Source: Hofstenia miamia (taxonomy: Eukaryota; Xenacoelomorpha; Acoela). From it: a stretch of 64,000 bases of DNA. Numbering within the stretch: position 1 is the first letter of the stretch; each line of letters opens with the position of its first letter. The notes below the pieces were generated by a model. The model searched no databases and was not told where the DNA came from. It saw nothing but the letters and a program-made list of their open reading frames with translations. Where the stretch lies: assembly GCA_004352715.1 (NCBI GenBank), contig SCFE01000003.1, forward strand, positions 2,822,568-2,886,567. The letters run 5' to 3'. Made by a program: the position numbers and the translations under genes. Shown here in pieces: positions 34,880 to 48,297 of the stretch.

Positions 34880-35205
34880 TTTTTATGAAAACTTTTATTG
34901 TCTTTATCGCGACAAATATTATTGTCATCTTCAAGCATTTGTAGAAATATTCCCGAATTTTTTTCATTAAATGTTTTCGATCTTTAATAAATGTTTAAAT
35001 TTGATTGATGTCTTTGTTTATTTATTAAGGTTTTCTTGATTGATTTAATACTTATGGCTTCTGCTATCTTAGTTTCACGATGTTTTACTAGTATGTTAAA
35101 ATTTTTTAGCTTGCGTGCACATCCATGAATATATATTTCTGATTGTAGATGTCCTCTTATATGTTCTCTTGCCCGAATTTCTAAATGTCTTCTAGTTAAT
35201 TAATT
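34880..35205 (-). pseudogene. Penelope-like GIY-YIG endonuclease, 3' part
   Basis: From 35196 the minus strand reads LTRRHLEIRAREHIRGH, then SEIYIHGCARK, FNILVKHRETKIAEAISIK and KKTLINKQ. This is the second half of the GIY-YIG fold (T-R-x-L-x-x-R-x-x-E-H, then E-x-x-x-I-K-x-x-x-P-x-L-N) as found at the end of Penelope-like retroelement proteins. The tail runs to a CT-rich and (TA)n tract at 34848-34882, typical of retroelement 3' ends. Confidence 0.55.
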
Positions 35206-35214
35206 CGTAAGATC

Positions 35215-35514
35215 ATTGATAGAAAATTTTCATCCAAGAAACAACCATTAAATGCTACAAATAACCAAGAAAAAACAAATATATACTGAATGTTACCATT
35301 CCTAAGAACACGAGAAGTACAACTGCAGAGAACCATAAAAACATATAACAAAGAATTACAAATTCGAAAATTTGTCCTGTATTTTATGCAAAGAAAATCA
35401 TTCAGATGTTCCTTAATAAAGATCACATACTGATTTCCCTGTCTTCTAATATCGTTTATTCATACGACTATGATGAATGTTCAAGTTCATACATTGGCAA
35501 TTATTTAATAGTTT
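35215..35514 (+). pseudogene. Penelope-like GIY-YIG endonuclease, 5' part, inverted
   Basis: On the plus strand, frames read MFLNKDHILISLSSNIVY and CSSSYIGNY, ending at 35514. This is the linker and the GIY-YIG half (I-V-Y ... Y-I-G) that should precede the T-R-x-L block on the opposite strand at 35205. Position and orientation match a twin-priming inversion. Upstream frames (35300-35400) fit the usual RT-endonuclease linker but are shifted. Confidence 0.5.
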
Positions 35515-37740
35515 TGTGATATTTTTGAATTGCATTTCTAGAAAAAAGTGAAAGTATCAGATCGCTTCGACAGTTCCGCTGTTCAAAACATTTGGACTCG
35601 CTCAAGTATCTGTTGGTTTTTTAATCTTTTCAAACAGGGAATGAGCTATCGTTATCAAATTAAACAAAATTTTAGCAATCTGCCTTACAAGAATAAAAAT
35701 CTCATTTTCTTACATTCTTCTATCTAAGTACGATCTATCAAATTACTTTGACTTAATTGAAAATTCAAAAATTCTGAATTATAAATCAATAACATATATA
35801 CAGTATGTACATAACTGGAGTATTTATTTGTTTTTTAGGTGAAGCAGGACAGAAGAGAGAACGCTTTTGGTAGCAGGCTTGTCGTGGAGTAATATTTTAG
35901 GACCCACAACGCACATCTGCGAATCTGGATTGCCTGTGAGCAGTAGAGTACGCAAGGGGGGCACGGTGGAATATCTTTCGTCAGGTTTTCAAAATGGATT
36001 ACTATTGGTTGAATAAGAAGGTTTCGGTAAAAGATTGCGAAATTTTAAAACCTAAGGTCATAAAATTTATTTTATAGGCTCTATTTATCCAATATTTTCG
36101 AAAATGTAGCTTTTCGTATTCCGCTTAGGTCACTTACTTTATTAAGACTGGTCTCCGCTCAGTCCGGAAATCCTTTGTACACTCCTGCCTGTGGGTGAGA
36201 GTTGTGCATTCAAAATGAAGTATCTCTATATGTTCAAATTTTCTTTAGTTATCACATATGTTTTTCAATCAAAAATTTCCTAGTGCACACAAGTTTGTAG
36301 AAAGCGGTCACTTGGGACCATCAATACTGATGAAAAGGCAAAAACACAGATGAGCGTAAGAATGTATGTGAAAAATATTTGAAAGCTTAATACAAAAATT
36401 GATTGAAAATAAATTTTTTAATTACAAATATTACAATACTGAATTTGCATTTTGTTTCCGATTAGCTGAATTTGCACAAGAAATCGACCATAAAAATGCC
36501 CGCAAGCTTTTGAGGAGCATGAACTAACCGAGTTTGAATAAAATTGAGTTTTAAGAACCCCAATAAACAGGTTGAAATGGACATTAAGATCAAACAAGGA
36601 ATTAATGTGGTGTCTTGCTTTAGCCATATAGTTGTCTATGACAATTTTTCAGAGATCAAATATATTTTTTTACTTGCATTCCAAGGGTTGAATAGTGGTG
36701 ACACTGAACACTTTTGTAATACTCAGAGTATAAAATTTACAATTCTAAAATTTATGGGAACGATTATCGTAATCTTTTTGCGTTTCCATTACGTGCTGCC
36801 CTTAAATAATAAAAGTTCATTGATTAAATTTCTAGATCTGTGGTAATATTATGTCTCCTCGGGTAAATATTTAGATTGAAGAGAAAATTCAACAAGTTCA
36901 AGATGGGTTAATACAATTCTGAATAACAATTTCATCCCTAGGAGCCAAGGCAAACTAAAGATTGCCTTGCTTGGTGCTATTACCCATTGAGTAGGATTTG
37001 TAATCCATGTTTTACCATTTATGCATAATTGCTTTTGTAGTGAAATAGTGTTTTTACGTTTTTTACCATTTGAACATTGGGTTTTTGATGAATAATTATG
37101 GATGGAGAAAATGTGTTCACACAAAGCTTATATTATATAAATTCCTCGTATTGCATTTTCTCTCCTGAACTATGTTCTGATCGCTATATTGGGTTTTTTT
37201 CACTAAAAGTTATTGAATGATAGTGTTGCATGCTTAATAAATATTTGTTACAAAGAACACACCATAATTCTTTTAACAGAAAATTGTCATGAAATCCAAC
37301 GGTTTGCCAAAGGCCTAGAATTCAAAATAGTCATGAACATTGTGAAAAAATTCATTTGCTCCATTTGGTCGAAAATATTTTGTCGTTAGATGGCGTACAA
37401 TAATGTGCATTCTTTACTAATATTATAGTTGTGTTACGAGAACCTCAGTGTATGCCATTGGGATTTCCATCTAGCCATTCTACTAATTTTTTTACGGCTT
37501 TAGAGGAAAATTGATTTCTGTATATAGCTGATAGTACATCTCTTTGAGGCTATTCTTCTACACTTCAGCTATTCATAAAACAACCATTTTTCTCGCCATG
37601 CACACGTTGAATAAAACTTTTATTTAATAATGAATGTGTAATTTAGTTGATTGCAGTATTCTAGAAAAAATATTTAGTCCTAAAATTTTCTTAAGCGAAG
37701 GAAAATATTGAAGGATGGACAAAAGACTTAAAATTTCATT
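35515..37740. other. Non-coding; a GC-richer patch at 35840-36010
   Basis: The patch after TTTTTTAG at 35838 looks exon-like at its edge, but no frame gives a recognisable protein. Nothing else supported. Confidence 0.4.
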
Positions 37741-37749
37741 CAAATCCAT

Positions 37750-38110
37750 CTGCATTAAGCACAAGCTTCAAAATTCACATCCGCATCCATCCTCATCCGC
37801 GCTCAAAGAAATTTGCATCCTCAAATATCCGCATTTGGAAGTAAAAATTTTTAATGATTTTTAATTATAATGGTTCAAGCTAACATAAAGCAAAAGAATT
37901 TCTCGTATATTTTTTCACTTACATAGGTACTGCCAAAATTGACAAGTATATAAAATCTAGCTTATTTAAAAACATTTAGTTTTTGTTCTTAAATCGACTT
38001 CAAAGCAAATTGGATTCATAAAATTATCATCAGCATTTTTAATTTTTCTAATCCACGTGGAGCGCGGACATCCACGCAAATATAAGTAATCCGAGTCCAT
38101 CCTTGGAATA
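37750..38110. repeat. Degenerate ATCCGC-type low-complexity block
   Basis: Words such as CATCCGCATCC, CATCCTCATCCGCG, TATCCGCATTT and GCGGACATCCACGC recur irregularly within 360 bases. Confidence 0.5.
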
Positions 38111-38574
38111 TCAACATTATTAAATAATTCAAAAACAGTTTAGAAAATGGAACTGCTCAGTGTAAATTAAGGCATTAAATTCCATAAAGATAAACAAGAG
38201 TTGAATCGACTTCGATCTATCCGGTAGCCTTTGGAAATGAGGTAGACCGAAGATCAATTTATGTTGCGAATTTTCAATAAATCTCAAGTAATGATAAAAT
38301 ATTAGCCAAGTCCAAGCCAGAGAAAGTGGTTACGCATTGCATTATGTGTAAGATGGACCAGACTAAATGTAGAATGATTATATTCTTCCGTTTTTCATTT
38401 CCAACAAATATTATATTGATACATGAATTAATTTGATAACAACCCAATTCAATATTGTTACATGTGGGTAATTTTCACTATTGCTTTAATCTAAAAATCC
38501 ATGCATTTCTTACAATTTGTGATTACTTCAGTAAAAAAATTCTGAATACTCATAACAAGACTGTCAACGAATCG

Positions 38575-38870
38575 AGCTTCTGACGAGCCGAGCTTGAGCA
38601 CTGTATTAGATATACAAAAGAGCCCAAAACGAGCCTTGTTTTAAAACAATCAAATTTATAGTTTTGTTTCTTAATCTGATTATGCAGATTTTTCTTGTTT
38701 TTTCATTCAATATACCTTACTCATAGTCTTATTTTAAAATGTTTATCAAATAATAAGAACAGCTATGTAAATTATTGTGTTAAGACAAGCCTCATTGAAA
38801 GGTTATAAATGCCGAGCCGAGATGAACATAGTTAAAGTGAGCCGAGCAAGCTGAGCTTAAAAATCTGTTT
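38575..38870. repeat. Degenerate GAGCCGAG-type low-complexity block
   Basis: CGAGCTTCTGACGAGCCGAGCT, AACGAGCC, GCCGAGCCGAG, GAGCCGAGCAAGCTGAGC recur; the block resembles an eroded simple repeat. Confidence 0.45.
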
Positions 38871-39899
38871 ATAACTGACTAAATTATAAAAATATCTCAA
38901 ATCTGCCATCCCATGCGTTAGAGAATTGTCTTCCCTTTAATTTTCATCCTTAGTTAGGGCCACTGCAAGAATCTGCCCGGGTGAGCCTTGCCTTTGCACC
39001 TGGCACGGACACTTCTGACTTTGCACACGGTGGGACCGGAAGGGTTTTGGGTGTTTTATTGACAGAAAACAAAGTAGTTGAGCCTAGTTGTTGATGCCAT
39101 AAACTTTCTTATTGAACACTAGATTTCGGAAAAATTTAATGTGTTTGCAAAAATCACATTTTTAATTAAAATGTTTGAACACAACGGTTTGTGATTTTAG
39201 AGGCACAATAGTTTGTTTCGCCTTAAGTCCGAACACCTGTTTCTCGCAAGGTATACCCCTTCATTTTAATTCATCTTGCAAAGATGCTCAATTTTTGATT
39301 GGCTGTTGGTTTATAATACAGCATACGTATTGTCTAAAAGAAAGGTGGACAAAAGCATTTTCGTCAGCCTTCTGATTAACTATTCTGATTGGATAAATTG
39401 CCTTACAAATTGTACATACTGCTGTAATAATGGTTTTTTTGTTAATATTTGTTGAATTTTAGATAAATTAGTTACCTAATTTCTAAAATAATGTGATAAA
39501 TGCTCTGCTTCCTTAATTATAACTACAATTAGCCATATTATTTAAAATATTTTTAAGGTGGATCAAGGCCACCTTGGCCAACGATAGAAACGCGCAATTT
39601 GCGAGTACAATTTATTACGGGTAAAATATAGGTTATATGCAGAAATAATATATTGTAAAATTATTCACTTTTAAGAAAGCTATTTGTTATAATGAGATAG
39701 TCAATAAAAGAAGACTGAAGTAAAGTTTTTCAATGCATTTAAAATTATCGTTTATTTATATTTATAATAGAATTTTCCCCAAACAACATGAAATTTTGAT
39801 ATTTTTTCTTTAAATCTAGTGCGAGAATATTCGAAAATTGAAGGTTGAATCAAAATATATTTTGCTGTATATAAGTCCGTTTGAATTTAGTTATGACAT

Positions 39900-41110
39900 C
39901 TATATTCGGGTATAGGTATTAGTGCAATGCGGATAGAGTTTCTTAATGTAACACAGCCCGTCAAAGAAACTTTCTTACACCGTAGCCACCTATACCCGAA
40001 ATATTCTATCCGCACTCAAAAATGATATATTCTTTGCTATCAAATAATTTAAGAGTTTCAAAAAAATTTTCGATCAGAATTCAAATTATTACATTTTAAT
40101 TTTTTCAAAATTTTTGTTTTGAAAAGATCATATCCACATAGTGTGGAATGGAAATAAGCTTACTCTTTTCACCTCCACACGTTAATAATTGTGTGTAACA
40201 AGTACCCATGAGTAGCATCCATTCCCGGATATCACTAACGAGCATAGCATTAGCAAGAGTCATTTGCAAACTGCGGGAATACTGACGTGTAAGGTACATC
40301 TTCTCCAGGTACGGGTATCAGATATACCCTACCCGCACAGTCCTAACCCATAGCCGTGACCAACAACAATTGAAATGTTGGTTAAGCTCAAACTCTACCT
40401 TAATAAAGGAACTTAAAATTCACACGCAAACGTTTCTTAGACCTCAATTTTCAAAGAATAGAATGCATACAACAATATAGATCATAGCCACAATTAAGCT
40501 TTCGTAATGATCTTAGAAGAAAGTTCTATTGCAAAGTTTATTCATTAAGTATGTCATCATTGATTTCTACTTGAATTATAAAGGAATTTGATATTTATTC
40601 TTGATGACGTAATAAATTTCTTACTAATGAATAATTTTCTTATCGTAAATGTTACATTTTTGTTTACTTTTTTGCGACATCATCGAATTTTTATTACTTC
40701 GACCAGAATACTAAGGTAAATATGCATCTATAAATATTGCTTTCATCTTCAAGTTGTTATCTTCTCTTTGATGTGCTGGAATTTGATCATATTTCAAATA
40801 TTTAAATGCTAATTATAATCACTACTTATCACAGAGATCATGACAGTGTATAAATTTCAAAGGTATTTTTTTAATATTGAAGTTAATATTGCTGCATGTT
40901 TTACAATCCCACTTTTCTTCAGTGTCAAAAACAGATTTAATGTAAAAAACGAATTTGCTACCGTGTCAGAATTCGCGATGCAAGGTAGTTTTGTGTGGGT
41001 AGGGTTAAGGTTAGGACTGTCTTTCCATTGAACGCTCTGTACCCAAGTCCCAACCAAAGCTTTACCCATACCCGTAAAAGTCGGACTCGTACCCGGCGTT
41101 ACCAGCAGAA
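39900..41110. repeat. Degenerate ACCCGTA-type blocks with inverted copies
   Basis: At 39903-39917 TATTCGGGTATAGGT is inverted at 39988-40002, and TGCGGATAG near 39928 is inverted at 40006-40014. Further CCCG/CGGG words lie at 40220-40370 (TACGGGTATC, TACCCTACCCGCAC) and 40990-41100 (GGGTAGGGTTAAGGTTAGG, TACCCATACCCG, CGTACCCGG). Confidence 0.5.
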
Positions 41111-43029
41111 GTAAATTATTCATGTCTTTAGGAAGTAAAACAAATTATAGCAAAATCAATGAAAATAATGCAAATTATAGTAATACAAAGTACAAAAAAT
41201 TTACAAGCAAATGGAGAAATATTTATCAATATTTATCTTTTATAAATAACACTTAACTGATTTGTTCTGGTAAAAATGCTGTTTGTCTACATGTAATAGT
41301 ATGCTTGGTGTACCTAAAGACTAGCTCATTATTGTTTTGTAATGCTGAAAAAGCATGATATCTACGAGCAAGTATCTACACTCTAGGAAATCTGTGTTGA
41401 TAATGATGCGAAAAATTTTTAGTAAACTCTTAATTTATTAATTAATTTCAAAATCAACAGAAAGGCAAGATTTCGACTGAATAGAATCCTTAGGCTTTTT
41501 AGTTACACGATTATACACATAGATTCCAAGTGACAATGTTAGTGACTTTTTCATAACAAGTATTTTAAAGGACTAATAACAACTGATTTCAATACTAAAC
41601 GGTAAAAATTTTCCCAAAATGCTTCCATTCTTTCCATTCATAGTTCATAAGCTTTATTCCAATTGTTATTAAAGAAGTTAACATGTAGTAATTTTACATA
41701 AAACGGGCATCGACATCTTGTGTTTAAAAATAGAAGCTATATATTCGTTTGGAATTTAGACCAGTAGCCTTAAAATTTCGCCCACTTCCCAGCAATCAAC
41801 CATGAATTTTTCTATTATGTCATCGCTATTTTCATTAAGCGCCATATTTACATGCAATGGTACCCATTGGAATTTACCATCCATAGTAGCCTAAAAAATG
41901 ATAAAGCCGAACACGCACCTCTCTAACGCAAGGAGACTTTCACACAATGAGACCAGGTAAAATAACGAAATAAGTGACCCGACTGGACTTGACCAGATGT
42001 TTTTTGAAATAAAAAATATAACAATCAAAAAAAATACAACAATCAAATATGAAAGATTAATTTTTAAGAAAAATATTTATTGTTGATAAATTTGGAATTG
42101 CGGATACATTGTTAAAATATTTTGAAATTTTATTTTTGCGTTCATTTTAAACTAATTTAACCCATATTGATATTGCAATAATGGTATAATCATTTGTACG
42201 GTTTTTGTGAAGAGAGAAATTTGCAGAGACTCGGGTGCTAAGACGCAGTTTTAGTCTACAGTTGGCGCCTCCTCATCTTCCGTTTGCATAATTTAACCGT
42301 TAATTACCCCGTTATCAAATGATTTAAGTGGATGGTGCTGATATTTTTTCGAAATCTCCACTTTTTTCAAAATGCGTATAAATGAACCATCGACTAAATT
42401 CTAGCTGGAAAAATCAAAAAAATTTTTTAATAATAAATTTTTATTAAATTCCAATTTAGTTCGACCTGAACTGAACTATCTAACATAAATATGGAAAGGA
42501 TTAAAATTTTATAATCATACATTGTAATGATTAAAATAAACCCTTGCCCTAATATACAAATTTGTTATGCACGAATTTTTTGACAAAATATATAAAGAGC
42601 TAGTTTTTTATGTAGTTATTTATGACAATATTTTGAATTAGTATTTTATTGTAAATGCACTCTTAATGGCCACCTCACTTCTTCATTAAGTGTCGTTAAC
42701 GTAATTTCCTAAGTTTTCCAAAATATCATATACTAGACCTCTAACCGAACTATTCCAAGTTGTCATATTGCAAACATTTAATATTGAAGTCTTGCTCTCC
42801 CATCCGGCACGCAACCTGGGTTGCAACTAACACTGATATCTTGCCTTTCCCAAGAATGAGATTTCAATTTTTGATAAAAAATTTTATGACTACCATCGAA
42901 TTTAACTTTTTGCCATTCCCTTCTTTATACCAGCAGGTGAGTCAAAAGGTCGTTATTTACTTAAAATGATATATTTGATAGTAGGTAAATGAAAAAAGTA
43001 TATACAACATATATTTTTAACAAGTGAAA
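41111..43029. other. Non-coding, AT-rich
   Basis: No gene recognised. A short GACCCGACTGGACTTGACC patch at about 41975 resembles the ACCCG blocks. Confidence 0.5.
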
Positions 43030-43395
43030 GTAAATAATAATATATATTTGAAATGCTCTCCATTCACATTGAGAAACACTAAAGAGTTCTGGTACAAAAT
43101 GTTGAATTCAGCTGCCATTTGATCATGTATATTTTTTGCATTGATGAGTGCTTTAATCAGATCAATATCATTTGGTTTGCCTTAATGGTAAATTTCATCT
43201 TTTAAAAGTGGCTACAACCAATAATTTAGATTAGGCAGATCTGGAGATCTTGCAAGACCCCTTCTGATAAGCTGATGATCAAAATTATAAGTTATGAATT
43301 CCTTAAAACTTTACTGGGCAAGCGCCTTCTTAATGAACAATGGTTGGGGATAGTTTCTGCATACTTTGCTGAAAAAATACCACATCAGTTCTGAT
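43030..43395 (-). pseudogene. Mariner-like transposase C-terminus (relic)
   Basis: Minus-strand frames give FFQQSMQKL (position of the second catalytic Asp block FQQD), LIRRGLARSPDLPNLNYW (the WIGRRG..W.ARSPDLT...FFLWG block that carries the third acidic residue) and KDEIYH, then DLIKALINAKNIHDQMAAEF, and NVNGEHF near the end. The order and spacing fit the Tc1/mariner superfamily groups common in arthropods. Stops, frame changes and loss of the Asp show it is dead. It ends in the assembly duplication at 43370. Confidence 0.55.
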
Positions 43396-43820
43396 TAAAG
43401 TGGAGTCGATTGGGCAGTGACATTTAATAAGAATGTTATGGTCACTTTTTAAAAGAATGAGAAGCAACACTTCTTGTTTCTTCAAATCACTTGAAAATAT
43501 TTGTAATAAAATGTTTGAAAAAAAGTTGTGTGGAAATTATTTTGTGTTTGAAATTTTTATAAGGTTGCACTTAAGCTTTTGCCANNNNNNNNNNNNNNNN
43601 NNNNNTGAAAAAATACCACATCAGTTCTGATTAAAGTGGAGTCGATTGGGCAGTGACATTTAATAAGAATGTTATGGTCACTTTTTAAAAGAATGAGAAG
43701 CAACACTTCTTGTTTCTTCAAATCACTTGAAAATATTTGTAATAAAATGTTTGAAAAAAAGTTGTGTGGAAATTATTTTGTGTTTGAAATTTTTATAAGG
43801 TTGCACTTAAGCTTTTGCCA
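43370..43820. other. Exact 215-bp duplication around a 21-N gap
   Basis: 43370-43584 and 43606-43820 appear identical and are separated only by 21 N. This is most simply an unmerged contig overlap. Confidence 0.85.
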
Positions 43821-46800
43821 TTTTGATAATAAAGTTTCAAAATAATATCATAAATCCATACTAGTTGGCTTACTCTACAATAGTAAAACATGCAGATTAT
43901 CTAATACTTTTGTATGTACACTATATACATTATATGTGAACAGAAATCAATGATGATATATGATGGAGAAATAATTACAAATTCAAAACTAAAAAAGTAT
44001 TTATGTCTTGAATTCAATTAATTTATTTGCTTATTAAATAAATGTGATCTGGAAATTCAATTGACCAAAAAACCGGTTGCAGTTCTACAAAGTAGCAGCC
44101 CAGCCAAGTGTAACTTTCATTAAACCACTAAAATTATATATTAATCTTTATGACAAAATAATTTTTATAAAATAAGACTATTTAGAAACCTATACTGTTT
44201 TATGCTAATCTTTTGTTAATACTTAACAATTTATTGTAAATTTCATAAAATATTAGAATTCTGAAATATTTGCATGTATAAACGTTGCATGTTCATCACG
44301 AACCTATCTAAATGTTGATGTTCGCAAGCTTGAGCCTGAGATCCAATCACCAAGTGCTTGAACAATTTGAATTGAATTGTCAATAATTAGAAATTAATCA
44401 TTAAGTAAAGATTGCATGTAAAGCATTAAAATTCTACAGAAAGTTACACAAGCAGAGTTCATAAGTATTTTTTTATGGCTAGGGCTCAACTAAATGTCGT
44501 CATAAAAACTCAAAAACATGGAATTTGACAGGTAAAAAATGATTCATCTGTTTTGTAGTTATTAGTATTTCAAAATTCCAGGTGAAATTTTTTGTCCCAA
44601 ATATTCAATGAGATTTGATGTGTTTCTCTGTTTATACAACTCATGTATGTTTTAGTGACAAAATTCAAGATAATATTACTGCTTAAATGATCATTGTAAT
44701 AGGTTATATTTTTACAATTAATATTTGCTTTGAATACAATAAACATGTGCTACGCTGTAGGCTCTAGTTTTTCGTGATATAACCAAGACTTTGGTTATCT
44801 GAAATATCCATTTAAGAACTTTAAAAATACAGATGTCATTCCAGTGGCGTCAAACCTAAGGAGCTAAACTCCACTGTTTTTTTGAAAGCAAAATTTTTGC
44901 ATATGATAGATTAAATTATTACCTGTATTTTTAATTTTGTTGTCCTTTTAGTACATTGTAAGAGTAATTATTATTATAATTACTGTACTTTTCAAAAAAA
45001 ACTTCCAAATTATTATGTTAGTAATTCATAAACGAGATTTCACAGCAATAATTTGATGGAATTTCATACTTAGTATAAATAAGCATGATTAAATTATTCC
45101 ACTTTCAATAAAGTAAAAGCTATTGGCCACAAACTGAAATTTCATTTATTTCAGCAAAAGTAGAAAACACAAAAAAACTGAACAGTTCTTGCCAAAATTT
45201 AAGTGTTATATATGATTTTTGTAAAAACTAGTCTTTTATCATGACCACATCAAGAAATGTGCTTAATTTCCTCAGATTTGAAGAAGGTGAACAGTATCTT
45301 TCGGAACAAACTTTTTACTTTGTTGAAATGAGCAATATTTTGGTTCATGGCAATTGTTGCTGAATTTTATATGTGAGAGAGAACTTCAATTATTCAAAGT
45401 GAATATTTTCAAATATGTTTTTGCTGTTTGGTATTTTCAATACGTATAATGTTAAGTGTAAATTTAATATTGGAAAACTGAAAAATTAAAAAAAATACTG
45501 CAAACAGAATCATTGCGCCAGAATCCGCACTGATAGTCATTTTTCAAGGTACTTGACTTGCATACATTAGAAAACCTGCCTTTGTTTGGATTTTTGAGAA
45601 ACTGTCTTACACATTATTAAATTAATGTTAGACTTGTTATATAAATAAAATACATGTTAATAATGAAAATTGAGCTAGCTTCAAATTTTTTATCCACAAT
45701 GCCAAAACAGTTTCGTTCTTTGATTATTCTTAAATAGTTTGCTATTTTTTTAATAATACAAACTGTTTTCCCGCATTTTCAAACACTTTTCTCCAAGTCT
45801 ATTAGGAAATTTACAAATTGGTAGTGAATGTGCACACATAGGGCAATCAGATAACCTAAAATATTTTTCTCACATGAGAGTGGAGACACTTCTTTATTGT
45901 GTTGTTTTTTCGAAATTATGAGTACTCGAAATAATTGAAAGGAAATCATTATATATTTTAAAAAATTTTTGGGTTAACAACAGCCTGGTGTACTTTTAAA
46001 AGGAAAACTGTTTTTTCACATTCTCAAAAAATGTTCTTCAAGCTTTTGGAAATCGTGAGCCATGGACACATCTATTGGTGAATGTGCTTGAACGTAGTGT
46101 GACAAAAATGTGTATTAAACTATTTTGCTGAAGTACTTGACTATTATTATTTTCAAAAACGATTTAAATATTCTTCATATAATTCTAAGCCTTAGAGTAC
46201 ATTAAGGCAACACTGAAGTTAAACTGTTTCTTTATATACAGGTAGACCTCTACCCCTTTGAAATGTGTCATGCACAAAGTCAGAGATAGCAGCGCAAAAG
46301 TCACCAGAGTTAAGGCTTTCACGCAAAGACCGTGGTTTTGTGACGTAGACGAAAGTCTAGACACTCCTTAATCTATAGTGCCCTCTGATTTTGCATATCT
46401 TTATTAGTATGTGAACTATGCGTTCTTAATTTTTTTTCAAGAAATCTTAAGAACATTTAGTAAAATTCCAAAGCTGTTCAAAGACAATGATTCTTAGTAC
46501 TTTACATTTTCTCAAATAAAAATTTTTTTCGAATGTCTAAACCCCTTGATTGTTAAGGGGTTTGAAACCACTGACTCATAATATTCTTTTTGAAAATTAC
46601 TTATAAAGTCCTCCCATACCAATGCTGTTCAATATTCCCTCATTGTTTTCAAAGTAGAAACTAAATCTAGACACAAAATTGTGCTTGGGTCTAAATATTG
46701 AGTTTGAGTTACGTCCAAATGTTTGATTGAAATGGCTTTATCTCTGAATTTAAGCCAATTAGCATGTGTTGGTTCTGGGTTCGACCTCTGGAGAAAGTTC

Positions 46801-47740
46801 ATCTCTTGTGCGATTAGACTGTTTGATTATCTAAGCCTTAGTAATGAATTTAAGAAATTTCCATAAAAAATTAGTTAATATTTTGAAATACTACGAGCAC
46901 AGTAATGCCTTTATATTAATGAGGAATGGTATACAAATGAGGATGACCATAATTAGCAACAATTCTTGAAATATGACTTCATTGCTTGCCACTGTAGGTT
47001 TGCTGTACCTATCAAGATGAAAGCCAGTGTTTCAAATTCAAATCATAAGGATACTAAAATATGTAAAAATTTGATTGTAAAAAAATAGATTTTCCAACTA
47101 TTAATCCATCTGGAGTCAATAAATTTATTGTCAAAAAGTTATCAACTGTGAACATCAATTAATAAACATAAACAGGAGAAATTTGAGGAGTACATTTTGC
47201 TGCAAACTTATTCAGGAAGCAATTCACACAGTAGTTATAATGAATGGAATTCAATTGAATACTTTACGCCCTGTTGATTGAAAAGCTAATATCATTGTTC
47301 AAGATAAATAAGCAAATGCCACATTTGAGCTAGTTCTATGGAATCAAATCAAAATGACTGTGTCCGATACAACAAGTTATAACCCAGCAATAAAATAGAT
47401 AAACCATAGATGTTAACATCATATTCTAGATAGAATTCAACTAATATTCATTGCAATATAGTTGAAATAGCTTACTTCCAAATTACCAAATGAAACGGAA
47501 ATTGTTAGAAAAGCTAAAAGAAGTTGTAATGAGAGGAAATTTAGTAATTTTTAGCAGTTCTTAGATGGCTTTTTTTATTTTAAAAGAAAAATAAAGAAGA
47601 CAAATTTCAAGCTAGTACTCGAATTTTAAATACATAAAACTGGTTGGGGATGTGAACTTTTTGAATTTTTTTTTCAAAAACTAATAGTTTTCCCTTTTAT
47701 GTGCAAATACTCATCTCATGAAAAGATGAAGAATTTTTTT
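43821..47740. other. Non-coding, AT-rich
   Basis: No gene seen. A GC-richer patch at 46240-46400 and a tRNA-like B-box word at about 46777 are too weak to call. Confidence 0.5.
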
Positions 47741-47741
47741 A

Positions 47742-47747
<6 letters not shown>

Positions 47748-47772
<25 letters not shown>

Positions 47773-47775
47773 TAT
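47748..47775. repeat. (TA)n microsatellite
   Basis: About 14 TA units preceded by an A-run. Confidence 0.9.
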
Positions 47776-48297
47776 TAGGTTTATGACTATTTCTATTTTT
47801 TTATTTCGAAAGACAGTAAAAAATAGACCAAAAATGCATTTTTACTACCCTAGTTTTTGAAATTTCTTACCGAAATTTTTTTGATTTAACCAATAGAAAT
47901 CAAATCAATTTAATATTTTTTAACTCAGAGATGGAAATGTGCCAGGCCACGCTTGGGCTGTGGTATTGCAAAAAATGGGGTGAAATTTCAGTAAGAAATG
48001 TTTTTTTGAAATTAACCAATACGAAAATTCGACTTTGCAAAATAGATGTTGTTCACTATAGTATTTCAAACTTAAGCTAATTCCATTTTTATTTTTAATA
48101 TTTATACATTCCGAAATTTATCATTTTCTTTGTCAAACATTCATTTTTCAGTCCAGAACCAAAGACATTGCGCGGCAGCACAACCCCATAACTCTCCATT
48201 CATTTCCACAAATTATTCCAATTTCAAATTTCCATTAAATGGTTAATCTAGTTCTATTTTATGAGATCTCTGTTGACAAATAAAATAGCTGTTTGCC

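Noticed and set aside
36849-37124. 91-residue minus-strand frame as a gene
   Set aside because: No family motif, no splice context, and composition like its surroundings.
46740-46800. tRNA or tRNA-derived SINE
   Set aside because: A B-box-like GGTTCGACCTC is present, but no convincing A-box or cloverleaf.
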